From contig DZAU01000030.1 of the NCBI GenBank assembly GCA_022729635.1, forward strand, positions 3,978 to 22,396: a stretch of DNA of 18,419 nt, given 5' to 3'. Source of the DNA: Flavobacterium psychrophilum (GTDB taxonomy: Bacteria > Bacteroidota > Bacteroidia > Flavobacteriales > Flavobacteriaceae). Of this stretch, positions 1 through 6,371 are shown piece by piece; the first letter of the stretch is position 1; each line of letters starts with the position of its first letter. Position numbers and translations under genes: made by a program. The notes below the pieces were generated by a model. The model did no database searches. It had not been told where the DNA came from and saw only the letters and a list, made by a program, of their open reading frames with translations.

Positions 1-1
1 T

Positions 2-355
2 CCTGACATCGCCCAAACCATCGTGGTTACTTGCCTTGGTTTAGGAATTGGTTGTCATTTGTCCGGACTTCACACTTTAAAAATTAAAGAAACCGATAGA
101 CTGGAAGCCTTAAAAACCGAGCTTACAAAACTTGGTGCCAATATTTCAGTTACCAATGATAGTTTGACGCTTTTTGCTTCCAATCAAATTAATTCCAATA
201 TAGCAATCTCAACTTACAACGACCATAGAATGGCGATGGCATTTGCGCCTTTGGCAATAAAAACACCAATAATTATCGAAAATGCCGAAGTAGTTTCGAA
301 ATCCTATCCTGATTTTTGGGAAGATTTAAAAAGTATTGGATTCCAAATTTCATAA
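2..355 (+). CDS. aroA: 3-phosphoshikimate 1-carboxyvinyltransferase (EPSP synthase), C-terminal part, cut by window edge
   Basis: EPSP synthase joins shikimate-3-phosphate and phosphoenolpyruvate in the cytoplasmic shikimate pathway to chorismate and aromatic amino acids. The reading frame is open from the first bases (it reads PDIAQT...), so the start lies upstream and only about 117 C-terminal residues are present. The family signatures are visible: KETDR in the segment LKIKETDRLEAL, and NDHRMAMAFAPLA near the end, which carry active-site Lys/Glu/Arg and His/Arg residues. The ending SYPDFWEDLKSIGF is also typical. No strong terminator follows; the next 90 bases hold a degenerate repeat and then the queA promoter. 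A methionine codon at 23 is internal to the domain and is not the start. Identification is confident. Confidence 0.95.
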   Translation, partial: PDIAQTIVVTCLGLGIGCHLSGLHTLKIKETDRLEALKTELTKLGANISVTNDSLTLFASNQINSNIAISTYNDHRMAMAFAPLAIKTPIIIENAEVVSKSYPDFWEDLKSIGFQIS

Positions 356-387
356 CATTGCCCTGCTTTATTGGGCTAAATGTGCTT

Positions 388-425
388 TTCTTCTCCACCT
401 CCTTTAGAGAAGTCTGGGGAGAGGA
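388..425. repeat. Degenerate intergenic repeat (CTCC...GGGGAGAGG type)
   Basis: A C-rich block (ctccacctcc) is followed about 15 bases later by a G-rich block (ctggggagagg), giving an imperfect stem. It resembles the clearer GAGGGGTTGGGGG element at 14151-14190. It lies between aroA and the queA promoter. It is a degraded copy and assignment to the same family is by eye. Confidence 0.4.
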
Positions 426-445
426 AAAAATAAACCACAAAACAC

Positions 446-477
446 TTGACAACGCCTGTTTCACAATCGTATATTTG
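446..477 (+). promoter_or_regulatory. Bacteroidota-type promoter for queA
   Basis: TTG at 446-448 and TATATTTG at 470-477 are separated by 21 bases. This matches the Bacteroidota primary sigma consensus TTG-N(17-23)-TAnnTTTG exactly. The start of transcription would fall near 482-485, about 120 bases before the queA ATG, placing the hairpin repeats at 484-585 inside the queA leader. Transcription was not tested. Confidence 0.7.
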
Positions 478-483
478 CAGCCG

Positions 484-531
484 TTGAAAGTTTTGTCATC
501 CTGAGCGTAGTCGAAGGACAAAAACTTTCAA
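484..531. repeat. Long inverted repeat, REP-like hairpin with TCATCCTGAGCGTAGTCGAAGGA core
   Basis: The left arm 484-497 (ttgaaagttttgtc) pairs with 517-531 (gacaaaaactttcaa) with a single bulged base, around a loop containing cctgagcgtagtcgaag. I recall this core as a common dispersed intergenic sequence in Flavobacteria. It begins about where the queA transcript should begin, so the mRNA may start with this hairpin. No transposase is nearby. Confidence 0.6.
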
Positions 532-535
532 TTAC

Positions 536-585
536 CCTGTCGGCAGACAGGTAGCTATTAACTTCCCTGCCTGCCGGCAGGCAGG
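536..585. repeat. Pair of palindromic elements in the queA leader
   Basis: Two related palindromes lie here. 536-551 is cctgtc-ggca-gacagg, a 6-bp stem. 566-585 is a perfect 20-bp palindrome of CCTGCCTGCC and its complement. Both are followed by a variant of 'tagctattaactt' or 'taacttctaac', as if one unit was duplicated and diverged. They are much more GC-rich than the flanks. The second ends 19 bases before the queA ATG and could hinder ribosome loading. Confidence 0.6.
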
Positions 586-604
586 TAACTTCTAACTTTC
601 TCAA

Positions 605-1654
605 ATGAAATTATCCCATTTTCAGTTCAATTTACCAAAAGAGCTTCTTGCCGAATATCCCGCCGAAAATCGTGACGAATCTCGGTTAATGGTTATCGAT
701 AGAAAAAAACAAACTATAGAACACAAAACATTCAAGGATATCATTAATTATTTTGATGATGGCGATGTAATGATTTTGAATAATACCAAAGTTTTCCCTG
801 CTAGGATGTTTGGTAACAAAGAGAAAACTGGGGCAAGAATCGAAGTTTTTTTATTAAGAGAGCTAAATGCCGAGCAACGCCTTTGGGATGTTCTAGTAGA
901 TCCAGCTCGTAAAATTAGAATTGGTAATAAATTATATTTTGGTGATGACGATTCCCTTGTTGCCGAAGTTATAGACAATACCACTTCACGTGGTAGAACA
1001 TTGCGCTTCCTTTATGACGGTTCTTACGAAGAATTTAGAAATAAACTGACAGAACTTGGCGAAACACCAATTCCAAAATACATTAATAGAGAAGTAACTT
1101 CAGAAGATGCAGAGCGTTATCAAACTATTTATGCCAAAGAAGAAGGAGCAGTAGCTGCACCAACAGCGGGATTGCATTTTTCGAAACATTTATTAAAAAG
1201 ACTAGAAATAAAAGGAATTAAACTTGCCGAAGTAACTCTTCACGTAGGTTTAGGAACATTCAATCCTGTTGAGGTTGAAGATTTGTCCAAACATAAAATG
1301 GATTCAGAAGAATTAAAAATCACACAAGCAGCTTGTGATATAGTTAATAATGCCAAAGAAAATAAAAAACGTATTTGCGCCGTAGGAACTACTTCTATGC
1401 GTGCTATCGAAAGTTCAGTTTCCTCGCAAAAAACCTTGAATCCTTATGATGGATGGACTAATAAATTTATTTTTCCTCCACACGATTTTAGTGTGGCAAC
1501 CTGTATGATTACTAATTTCCATACGCCAAAATCAACTTTATTGATGATGATTTCTGCTTTTTGTGGTCATGATTTAATGCGTAAAGCTTATGATGAAGCC
1601 ATCAAAGAGGGATACAAATTTTATTCTTACGGAGATGCTATGTTGATTATATAA
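605..1654 (+). CDS. queA: S-adenosylmethionine:tRNA ribosyltransferase-isomerase
   Basis: QueA transfers and isomerises the ribosyl group of S-adenosylmethionine onto 7-aminomethyl-7-deazaguanine in tRNA, making epoxyqueuosine, the penultimate step of queuosine synthesis; it acts in the cytoplasm. The 349-residue length is normal for the family. Hallmark segments are [17 protein letters not shown] near residues 56-72, AAPTAGLHF at 184-192, [14 protein letters not shown] just after, and [11 protein letters not shown] at 260-270. The ATG at 605 directly precedes the conserved opening ([20 protein letters not shown]). It stands alone behind its own promoter with a roughly 120-base leader full of hairpins and ends in an intrinsic terminator. 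Another queuosine gene, queE, lies at 14340. No preQ1 riboswitch was recognised in the leader. Confidence 0.97.
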   Translation: MKLSHFQFNLPKELLAEYPAENRDESRLMVIDRKKQTIEHKTFKDIINYFDDGDVMILNNTKVFPARMFGNKEKTGARIEVFLLRELNAEQRLWDVLVDPARKIRIGNKLYFGDDDSLVAEVIDNTTSRGRTLRFLYDGSYEEFRNKLTELGETPIPKYINREVTSEDAERYQTIYAKEEGAVAAPTAGLHFSKHLLKRLEIKGIKLAEVTLHVGLGTFNPVEVEDLSKHKMDSEELKITQAACDIVNNAKENKKRICAVGTTSMRAIESSVSSQKTLNPYDGWTNKFIFPPHDFSVATCMITNFHTPKSTLLMMISAFCGHDLMRKAYDEAIKEGYKFYSYGDAMLII

Positions 1655-1671
1655 AGACTTCAAAACATACT

Positions 1672-1709
1672 AAAAAGGCTGTTTTCTATTGAAAAAACAG
1701 CCTTTTTTT
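1672..1709. terminator. Bidirectional intrinsic terminator
   Basis: aaaaaggctgtttt (1672-1685) pairs with aaaacagcctttttt around a short loop, with T-runs on both strands. It lies between the convergent ends of queA (1654) and the minus-strand gene ending at 1728, so it can stop transcription from both sides. Confidence 0.9.
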
Positions 1710-1727
1710 ATTGTCAAAAAGCAAATG

Positions 1728-2627
1728 TTATTTCACTAATTGTTCTAGCAAACTTTCTATATTGCCAGGAGTTGACATAATTTTAGAGAATGTTCCCATA
1801 GTTAAATCTGGAAATGCGAGCGCAATTCTGTATCGACCGTGAAGAATTTGTACTTTGTTGCCTATTACCAAAACTTCATACGGCAGGAATGCAGTGTGTT
1901 TAGGGGTGTTAACATCAATAATTGGTAAAAATTTTCCCTCACCATTTGCCCCAGAAAGAGCGAAACCATATAGGGTTATTTCTTGTCCCGGAATAGAGAC
2001 TTTGTAAACCATCTTCACATTAGGAATCCCTTTTTTAATTGATGCGTCAATTTTTGCAACCGCAGCAATATGGGTGCTAAATTCTTCTAATTTTACAGTG
2101 TCGTCAAAATAAGGCATTCCCATCATATAATGGTATTTTTGCAATTCTTGAGTCGATAGCCCCTTTTTTGAGCCAAATTGTTTTCCAACAAATGTCCCAC
2201 TGGCTTTCATTGCGCTTTCTAAATGTTTGGTAAGAGTTGTATAATAAGAAGAAACTTTGACAAAATCTTTTCTAAAATAGGCATTTCCCCAATAGTTAGG
2301 ATTAGTATAAGAAACAATAGTTTTTCCATTTTCATTGGTAATCCCAATTCGAAGCGTTGCAGCAAATCCAGTTAAACCACCTATTTTTTTTACTGCACTT
2401 TCAAGTTCTGGCGAGCTAAAAATTATTACATATCTATTTTTATCGTTAGCGGGTTGGTAGTCGCCAACAATTTTTATTCCGTTTTGTTCAAGATTATTCT
2501 GTACTTTTTTGTTGACAATAGAAACGGTTTCGGTGCTTTCAAATCCTATTATATAAGGTGATAAATTTTGTGCAGAGACAAAATAAAAGGGTAGCAGTAA
2601 TAATAAAATAATTTTGAGAGTTTTCAT
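1728..2627 (-). CDS. Secreted protein of unknown function, possibly DUF302-like
   Basis: This 299-residue protein starts with a clear signal peptide (MKTLKIILLLLLPFYFVSA|Q), so it is exported to the periplasm or beyond. After it come two alpha/beta-looking parts. Residues 25-130 include a hydrophobic strand YVIIFSSPEL and the motif YTNPNYWGNAYF. Residues 220-299 include HTAFLPYEVLVIG, GRYRIALAFPDL and FSKIMSTPGNIESLLEQL. The second part reminds me of DUF302-type domains, but I cannot confirm that without a profile search. There are no Cys residues or recognisable catalytic motifs. It is divergent from the penicillin acylase gene, with 279 bases between them, and convergent with queA. The start at 2627 is fixed by the signal peptide. 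No function is assigned. Confidence 0.75.
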   Translation of the reverse strand: MKTLKIILLLLLPFYFVSAQNLSPYIIGFESTETVSIVNKKVQNNLEQNGIKIVGDYQPANDKNRYVIIFSSPELESAVKKIGGLTGFAATLRIGITNENGKTIVSYTNPNYWGNAYFRKDFVKVSSYYTTLTKHLESAMKASGTFVGKQFGSKKGLSTQELQKYHYMMGMPYFDDTVKLEEFSTHIAAVAKIDASIKKGIPNVKMVYKVSIPGQEITLYGFALSGANGEGKFLPIIDVNTPKHTAFLPYEVLVIGNKVQILHGRYRIALAFPDLTMGTFSKIMSTPGNIESLLEQLVK

Positions 2628-2742
2628 GATGTTTTAATTGGTTTTAGGTTGTTTTTAAATGTATGTTTTTTGAATACTGAATACTGTTTTATCACAATAA
2701 AAATCAGCATAATAGATAGGCTGTTTGCGACAGTTGCTACTG

Positions 2743-2750
2743 CAAATTTA
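2743..2750 (-). promoter_or_regulatory. Candidate -7 box for the secreted protein gene
   Basis: Read on the minus strand this is TAAATTTG, a full match to TAnnTTTG. No TTG lies at the usual distance upstream, and the leader would be about 110 bases, so support is modest. Confidence 0.35.
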
Positions 2751-2771
2751 TATACTTCAATTGGAGGTTCT

Positions 2772-2787
2772 TATGATATATATCATA
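2772..2787. promoter_or_regulatory. 16-bp perfect palindrome in a divergent promoter region
   Basis: TATGATATATATCATA is a perfect 16-bp palindrome midway between the divergent genes starting at 2627 and 2907. Its symmetry and place suit an operator for a dimeric regulator. It is AT-only apart from one G/C pair, so chance is a real alternative. The rest of the 279-base gap is AT-rich, with nothing else recognised. Confidence 0.35.
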
Positions 2788-2906
2788 TTATAAATTTTTA
2801 CTAATTAAAATTTTGAACACTAAATAATTCAAAATATCTTTTTTTATTCTAAATTTCCAAAATATTAATTTCAATTAAAAACAGCATTGATTTAATTTAC
2901 TTTCAA

Positions 2907-5294
2907 ATGAAAAACCTAAAGAAATTTTTTCTCGTTATTCTATCCTTTGTAGTCGTTCTCGCAATGGCATTAATTGGATATAGTTTTTACCTGAAACCCA
3001 CTTATGAAGGAGAACTAAAACTCAAAAATATTCAAAATGAAACCACGGCGTATTTTGATGATTTCGGGGTTCCGCATATTTATGCCAATTCCCAGAAAGA
3101 TGCAATGATAGCATTGGGTTATGTTCACGCCCAAGATCGTTTGTGGCAAATGGAATTGATGCGACGCATTGCTCCGGGAAGATTGTCGGAAATGTTTGGT
3201 TCGAAATTGTTAAAAACCGATAAATTTTTTGCAGGGTTAGGAATCGATGAAAATTCCGAAAATGCAATCGCCAAACTCGATAAAAACTCCGAAACTTATC
3301 AACTCGCTATGGGGTATATTGATGGTGTAAATCAATATATGGATGAAGGAAAAACTCCAATCGAGTTTCAAATTTTAGGACTAAAAAAAGAAAAATTTAC
3401 CTTGAAAGACGTTTATAATATTTTTGGATATATGTCGTTCAGTTTTGCCATGGCTCAAAAAAACGATCCTTTAATGACTGATATTCGGGATAAATTAGGT
3501 GCAGATTATTTAAAAGATTTTGGTTTAGACGGAAGTTTAGGAATGACTCAAATCAAAAATTTTGATGGAAAAACCAATGAATATGCCGAAATTTCAAAAG
3601 CAGTTGCCAGCTTGCTCGACAATTCGCAAGTGCCGGCATTCATCGGGAGCAACAGTTGGGCAATTGCACCCGATAAAACTAAAAACGGAAAAGTTATTTT
3701 TGCCAATGATCCTCACATTGCTTTTTCGCAGCCTTGCACTTGGTACGAAGCACATATTGTGGTGCCTGATTATGAAATATACGGTTATTATTTAGCGGGA
3801 ACACCATTTCCGCTTTTGGGTCACAATCATAATTATGCTTACGGATTAACGATGTTCGAAAATGACGATGTCGATTTGTTTCAGGAAGAGGAAAATCCAA
3901 ATAACAAAAACCAATACAAAACAGCGAACGGATTCCAAAATTATAAAATCCGAAATAAAACTATAAAAGTTAAAGATTCTACAGATGTTGTATTTACAGT
4001 GCGTGAAACCCAACACGGACCAGTAATGAATGATTTATTAGACGAAATTAAAGGTTCAAAACCGGTTGCCATGTATTGGATTTACACACAACAACCCAAT
4101 CAAATGCTAGATGCTGTATATTCGATTTCACATTCCAAGAATCTGAATGATTTTAGAAAAGGGGTTTCCTTGATTGCTGCTCCGGGTTTGAATGTAATGT
4201 ATGGCGATGCCAAAGGGAATATTGCCTGGAACACTTCTGGAAAGTTATATAAATTGGATAAATCAGTCAATCCAAATTTCATTTTAAATGGCTCGAACGG
4301 CATTGATGACAAAAAAGAGTTTTTGGATTTCTCGAAAAACCCTCACGCCATAAATCCGAGTTGGAATTATATCTATTCTGCCAATAATCAACCCGAAGCC
4401 GTTGACGGTTATTTATATCCGGGATATTATTTGCCGCAAGACCGAGCCAAAAGAATTTCTGGTTTATTAGAATCAAAGAATAATTGGACAAAAGACGATG
4501 TAGGTAAAATGATAAATGATAATACATCATCAGTTGCACCAAGCGTTGCAAAAAACCTGATTTCGGCATTGGATTTAAAATCACTTTCGAGTAGCGAAAA
4601 GCAAGCTGTTGAAGTTCTTAAAAAATGGAATGGTTCGAATGATTTAAACGATGTCGCTCCAACTATTTATAACAAATGGATTTACAATTATTTGAAAAAC
4701 ACATTTCAGGATGAGTTGGGCGAATCCGATTTTAAAATGCTTTTAGGTACTCATATTGTCAAGCAACTTGTTGAACCTCAAAGCAAGAATGAAAACTCTA
4801 TTTGGTGGGATGATGTTACTACAAAAAACAAAAAAGAAACCAGAGCAGAAATCCTCAACAAATCTTTCCACGAAATCATTACAGCACTTGAAAAGCAATT
4901 GGGAAAAGATGTCAATACTTGGACTTGGGGCAAAGTTCACACACTAGAACACCAACATCCATTAGGAAAAGTAGCCGCATTGAGAGGTGTTTTTAATGTG
5001 GGTCCTTTTAGCGTTCCGGGCTCAGCCGAAGTGATTAATAATTTGTTTTTTGATTTTACCGGCAGTGGGGAATATATCGTAAAAGGCGGACCGTCAACGC
5101 GAAGAGTGATTGATTTTTCGGATATAGAAAACAGCGAAAGTATTTTACCAACCGGGCAATCCGGAAATCCTTTCAGCAAACATTACAACGATCAGGCGGA
5201 ACTATACAATTCAGGAAAGTTCAGAAAAATGAAAATGAACAAGGGAGAAATTATCAAGACTTCGACGAAATTGGTTTTTGTGCCAATGAAATAA
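2907..5294 (+). CDS. Penicillin acylase family protein (peptidase S45, Ntn hydrolase)
   Basis: S45 enzymes hydrolyse amide bonds of penicillins, N-acyl-homoserine lactones or related acyl amides after cutting themselves into alpha and beta chains. The 795-residue length fits the precursor. A hydrophobic stretch at residues 7-28 is a signal peptide or membrane anchor, so the enzyme should act in the periplasm. The alpha part holds DDFGVPHIYANSQKDAMIALGYVHAQDRLWQMELMRR split over residues 51-87. The autoproteolysis site is IGSNSW, giving Ser248 as the new N-terminal nucleophile. NDPH follows, then GHNHNYAYGLTMFENDDVDLF, and SANNQP with Asn493/Asn494, the usual oxyanion-hole position. It is monocistronic, with a hairpin downstream. 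The substrate cannot be told from sequence; acyl-homoserine lactone or cell-wall-related amides are possible. Confidence 0.93.
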   Translation: MKNLKKFFLVILSFVVVLAMALIGYSFYLKPTYEGELKLKNIQNETTAYFDDFGVPHIYANSQKDAMIALGYVHAQDRLWQMELMRRIAPGRLSEMFGSKLLKTDKFFAGLGIDENSENAIAKLDKNSETYQLAMGYIDGVNQYMDEGKTPIEFQILGLKKEKFTLKDVYNIFGYMSFSFAMAQKNDPLMTDIRDKLGADYLKDFGLDGSLGMTQIKNFDGKTNEYAEISKAVASLLDNSQVPAFIGSNSWAIAPDKTKNGKVIFANDPHIAFSQPCTWYEAHIVVPDYEIYGYYLAGTPFPLLGHNHNYAYGLTMFENDDVDLFQEEENPNNKNQYKTANGFQNYKIRNKTIKVKDSTDVVFTVRETQHGPVMNDLLDEIKGSKPVAMYWIYTQQPNQMLDAVYSISHSKNLNDFRKGVSLIAAPGLNVMYGDAKGNIAWNTSGKLYKLDKSVNPNFILNGSNGIDDKKEFLDFSKNPHAINPSWNYIYSANNQPEAVDGYLYPGYYLPQDRAKRISGLLESKNNWTKDDVGKMINDNTSSVAPSVAKNLISALDLKSLSSSEKQAVEVLKKWNGSNDLNDVAPTIYNKWIYNYLKNTFQDELGESDFKMLLGTHIVKQLVEPQSKNENSIWWDDVTTKNKKETRAEILNKSFHEIITALEKQLGKDVNTWTWGKVHTLEHQHPLGKVAALRGVFNVGPFSVPGSAEVINNLFFDFTGSGEYIVKGGPSTRRVIDFSDIENSESILPTGQSGNPFSKHYNDQAELYNSGKFRKMKMNKGEIIKTSTKLVFVPMK

Positions 5295-5304
5295 TTTTTC
5301 TTTA

Positions 5305-5333
5305 CCCTGTCAGGGTTTCAAACCCTGACAGGG
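5305..5333. repeat. Perfect inverted repeat with nested palindromes, between convergent genes
   Basis: ccctgtcagggttt (5305-5318) and its exact complement aaaccctgacaggg (5320-5333) flank a single base. Each arm is itself nearly palindromic (CCCTG-T-CAGGG and CCCTG-A-CAGGG), so one long hairpin or two short ones can form. It fills most of the 47-base gap between the penicillin acylase and cupin genes and probably ends both transcripts, although no long T-run follows. It resembles the CCTGTC palindrome at 536-551. Confidence 0.7.
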
Positions 5334-5341
5334 TTGGAAAT

Positions 5342-5704
5342 TTATTCCTCCCGATGCACTTTCGTAAAATCAAATGCCGGAATACAAATTGCCATATATT
5401 CACAAGGTTCTTCAAACGGATTGGAGTATTGAATGCGAGTGTTTTTCTCAATTTTTATAGATTGTCCCGCTTCGAGAATTATAGTTTCGCCTTCGATGAT
5501 AAATTGTTTTTTACCTGAAATAATGAAAGTGTATTCTTCAAATTCCGGAGTTTGAAACGGTTCTTTCCAATGTGGTGGCGCAATCATGTGAGCAATTGAA
5601 ATCGCAGGGTTATTTGTAGTTGTAATTCCATGATGTTCTTCAATGAGTTTTCCATCGGTTGTAGGAACTACAAAAGGTGATTTTTGGATAAAGTATTTTT
5701 TCAT
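5342..5704 (-). CDS. Small single-domain cupin protein
   Basis: A 120-residue protein read as one conserved beta-barrel (cupin). Motif 1 is around APPHWKEPF...EEYTFIISGK, with His and Glu as possible metal ligands but fewer His than the classic HxH pattern. Motif 2 is LEAGQSIKIEKNTRIQYSNP. There is no signal peptide, so it is cytoplasmic. Such small cupins bind metal, sugar or small ligands; the reaction is unknown. The ATG at 5704 opens with MKKYFIQKSPF and is preferred. A TTG at 5737 would add 11 residues that come from the intergenic repeat at 5709-5746, so that longer form is unlikely. It follows the SnoaL-like lipoprotein on the same strand after about 210 bases of repeats, so co-transcription is doubtful. 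Confidence 0.8.
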   Translation of the reverse strand: MKKYFIQKSPFVVPTTDGKLIEEHHGITTTNNPAISIAHMIAPPHWKEPFQTPEFEEYTFIISGKKQFIIEGETIILEAGQSIKIEKNTRIQYSNPFEEPCEYMAICIPAFDFTKVHREE

Positions 5705-5708
5705 TTTT

Positions 5709-5746
5709 TCATTGCGAGGAGTTGCGAGGCAGGGCAAAGCAATCTC
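5709..5746. repeat. TCATTGCGAGG...GCAATCTC dispersed repeat
   Basis: The element begins tcattgcgagga, contains gttgcgaggc, and ends aaagcaatctc; ATTGC (5711-5715) and GCAAT (5739-5743) are inverted. I know this motif as a frequent intergenic repeat in Bacteroidota. It abuts the cupin start codon and creates a false in-frame N-terminal extension. Related copies lie at 14086-14131, 14237-14262 and 17779-17804. Confidence 0.6.
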
Positions 5747-5798
5747 TTTTAAATTAGTATTGTTGGCTATGGTATAGAATTTATATTTATTTTGTCAT

Positions 5799-5828
5799 AG
5801 ATTAAAAAAATCAGGAGATTTTTAATCT
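5799..5828 (-). terminator. Hairpin, possible terminator of the herA-lipoprotein operon
   Basis: agattaaaaaaatc (5799-5812) pairs with gatttttaatct (5817-5828) around AGGA. On the minus strand it gives a stem with an internal T-run, about 90 bases after the lipoprotein stop at 5916. The stem is AT-rich, so it is a weak terminator at best. Confidence 0.4.
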
Positions 5829-5842
5829 TCGAAAAACCAAAA

Positions 5843-5870
5843 AATCTGTGCTAATCTGTGTAATTTGTGG
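5843..5870. repeat. AATCTGTG-type dispersed repeat
   Basis: aatctgtgctaatctgtgta is followed by atttgtgg, three tandem variants of AATCTGTG. A fuller, hairpin-forming copy of the same family lies at 18374-18419. This sits in the 211-base gap 5705-5915, which otherwise holds only the repeat at 5709-5746 and the hairpin at 5799-5828. Confidence 0.55.
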
Positions 5871-5915
5871 ATAAAATTTTGAATATATTATTTTGACTAA
5901 AACCTAAAAGGTTAA

Positions 5916-6371
5916 TTAATCCCAAACATATTTCCAAGAACCATCTTTCTGTTTTTTCCAAACAGTATGAAACACACCTTTGAAATCTTTTTTATTTCCT
6001 AGAGAATCAGTTACACTCCAAACAAATTTTCCGTAAGTATAAGCTAATGATCCATCAGTAGAAACTTCAACAAAATCTGGTTTCCACGTTACAGAAGCTT
6101 TTTTGAATTTTGGATTACTGTAATATTTTTTAATGTTTTCCTTGCCTCGAATTAGGGTGTCGTTTTCTCTTTTTATTACGGCATTATCATCTGCAAAAGT
6201 GTAAAAAGCTTCTGCAACTCCTTTGTTTCGCGAAAGGTTTTTGAAGTCATCTTCGACTTTGAGTACTTCCTCTTTTGCATCACCTTGCGATTGAATTTCA
6301 GTTTTTTGAACGCAACTCATTAATGACAAGAAGGTGAAAAGTATTAAAAAAGTCTTTTTCATTTGAATCAT
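5916..6371 (-). CDS. SnoaL-like / DUF4440-type lipoprotein
   Basis: This 151-residue protein begins with a lipoprotein signal peptide ending in the lipobox LMSC, Cys at residue 20, so it is probably lipidated and envelope-bound. The mature part reads as a SnoaL-like/DUF4440 (NTF2-fold) domain: EVLKVEDDFKNLSRNKGVAEAFYTFADDNAVI, LIRGKENIKKYYSNPKF, VSTDGSLAYTYGKFVWSV, then GVFHTVWKKQKDGSWKYVWD. These domains bind small molecules and often have no known reaction. The ATG at 6371 overlaps the upstream ATPase stop codon as ATGA, implying translational coupling. A second ATG at 6362 is equally good for the signal peptide. The pairing with a cytoplasmic ATPase has no obvious functional sense to me. 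Confidence 0.8.
   Translation of the reverse strand: MIQMKKTFLILFTFLSLMSCVQKTEIQSQGDAKEEVLKVEDDFKNLSRNKGVAEAFYTFADDNAVIKRENDTLIRGKENIKKYYSNPKFKKASVTWKPDFVEVSTDGSLAYTYGKFVWSVTDSLGNKKDFKGVFHTVWKKQKDGSWKYVWD

Noticed and set aside
273..521. Small frames in the aroA-queA gap on both strands
   Set aside because: They are built from the dispersed repeats and the end of aroA, and cross the queA promoter.
484..604. preQ1 riboswitch in the queA leader
   Set aside because: The hairpins are symmetrical repeat elements. I could not find the short H-type pseudoknot with an A-rich tail expected for preQ1-I.
748..984. Open frame on the minus strand inside queA (78 residues)
   Set aside because: It lies wholly within a confidently identified gene, has a low-complexity, Ser-rich translation and no family resemblance.
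4279..4584. 101-residue minus-strand frame inside the penicillin acylase gene
   Set aside because: It is an antisense shadow of a well-supported long gene.
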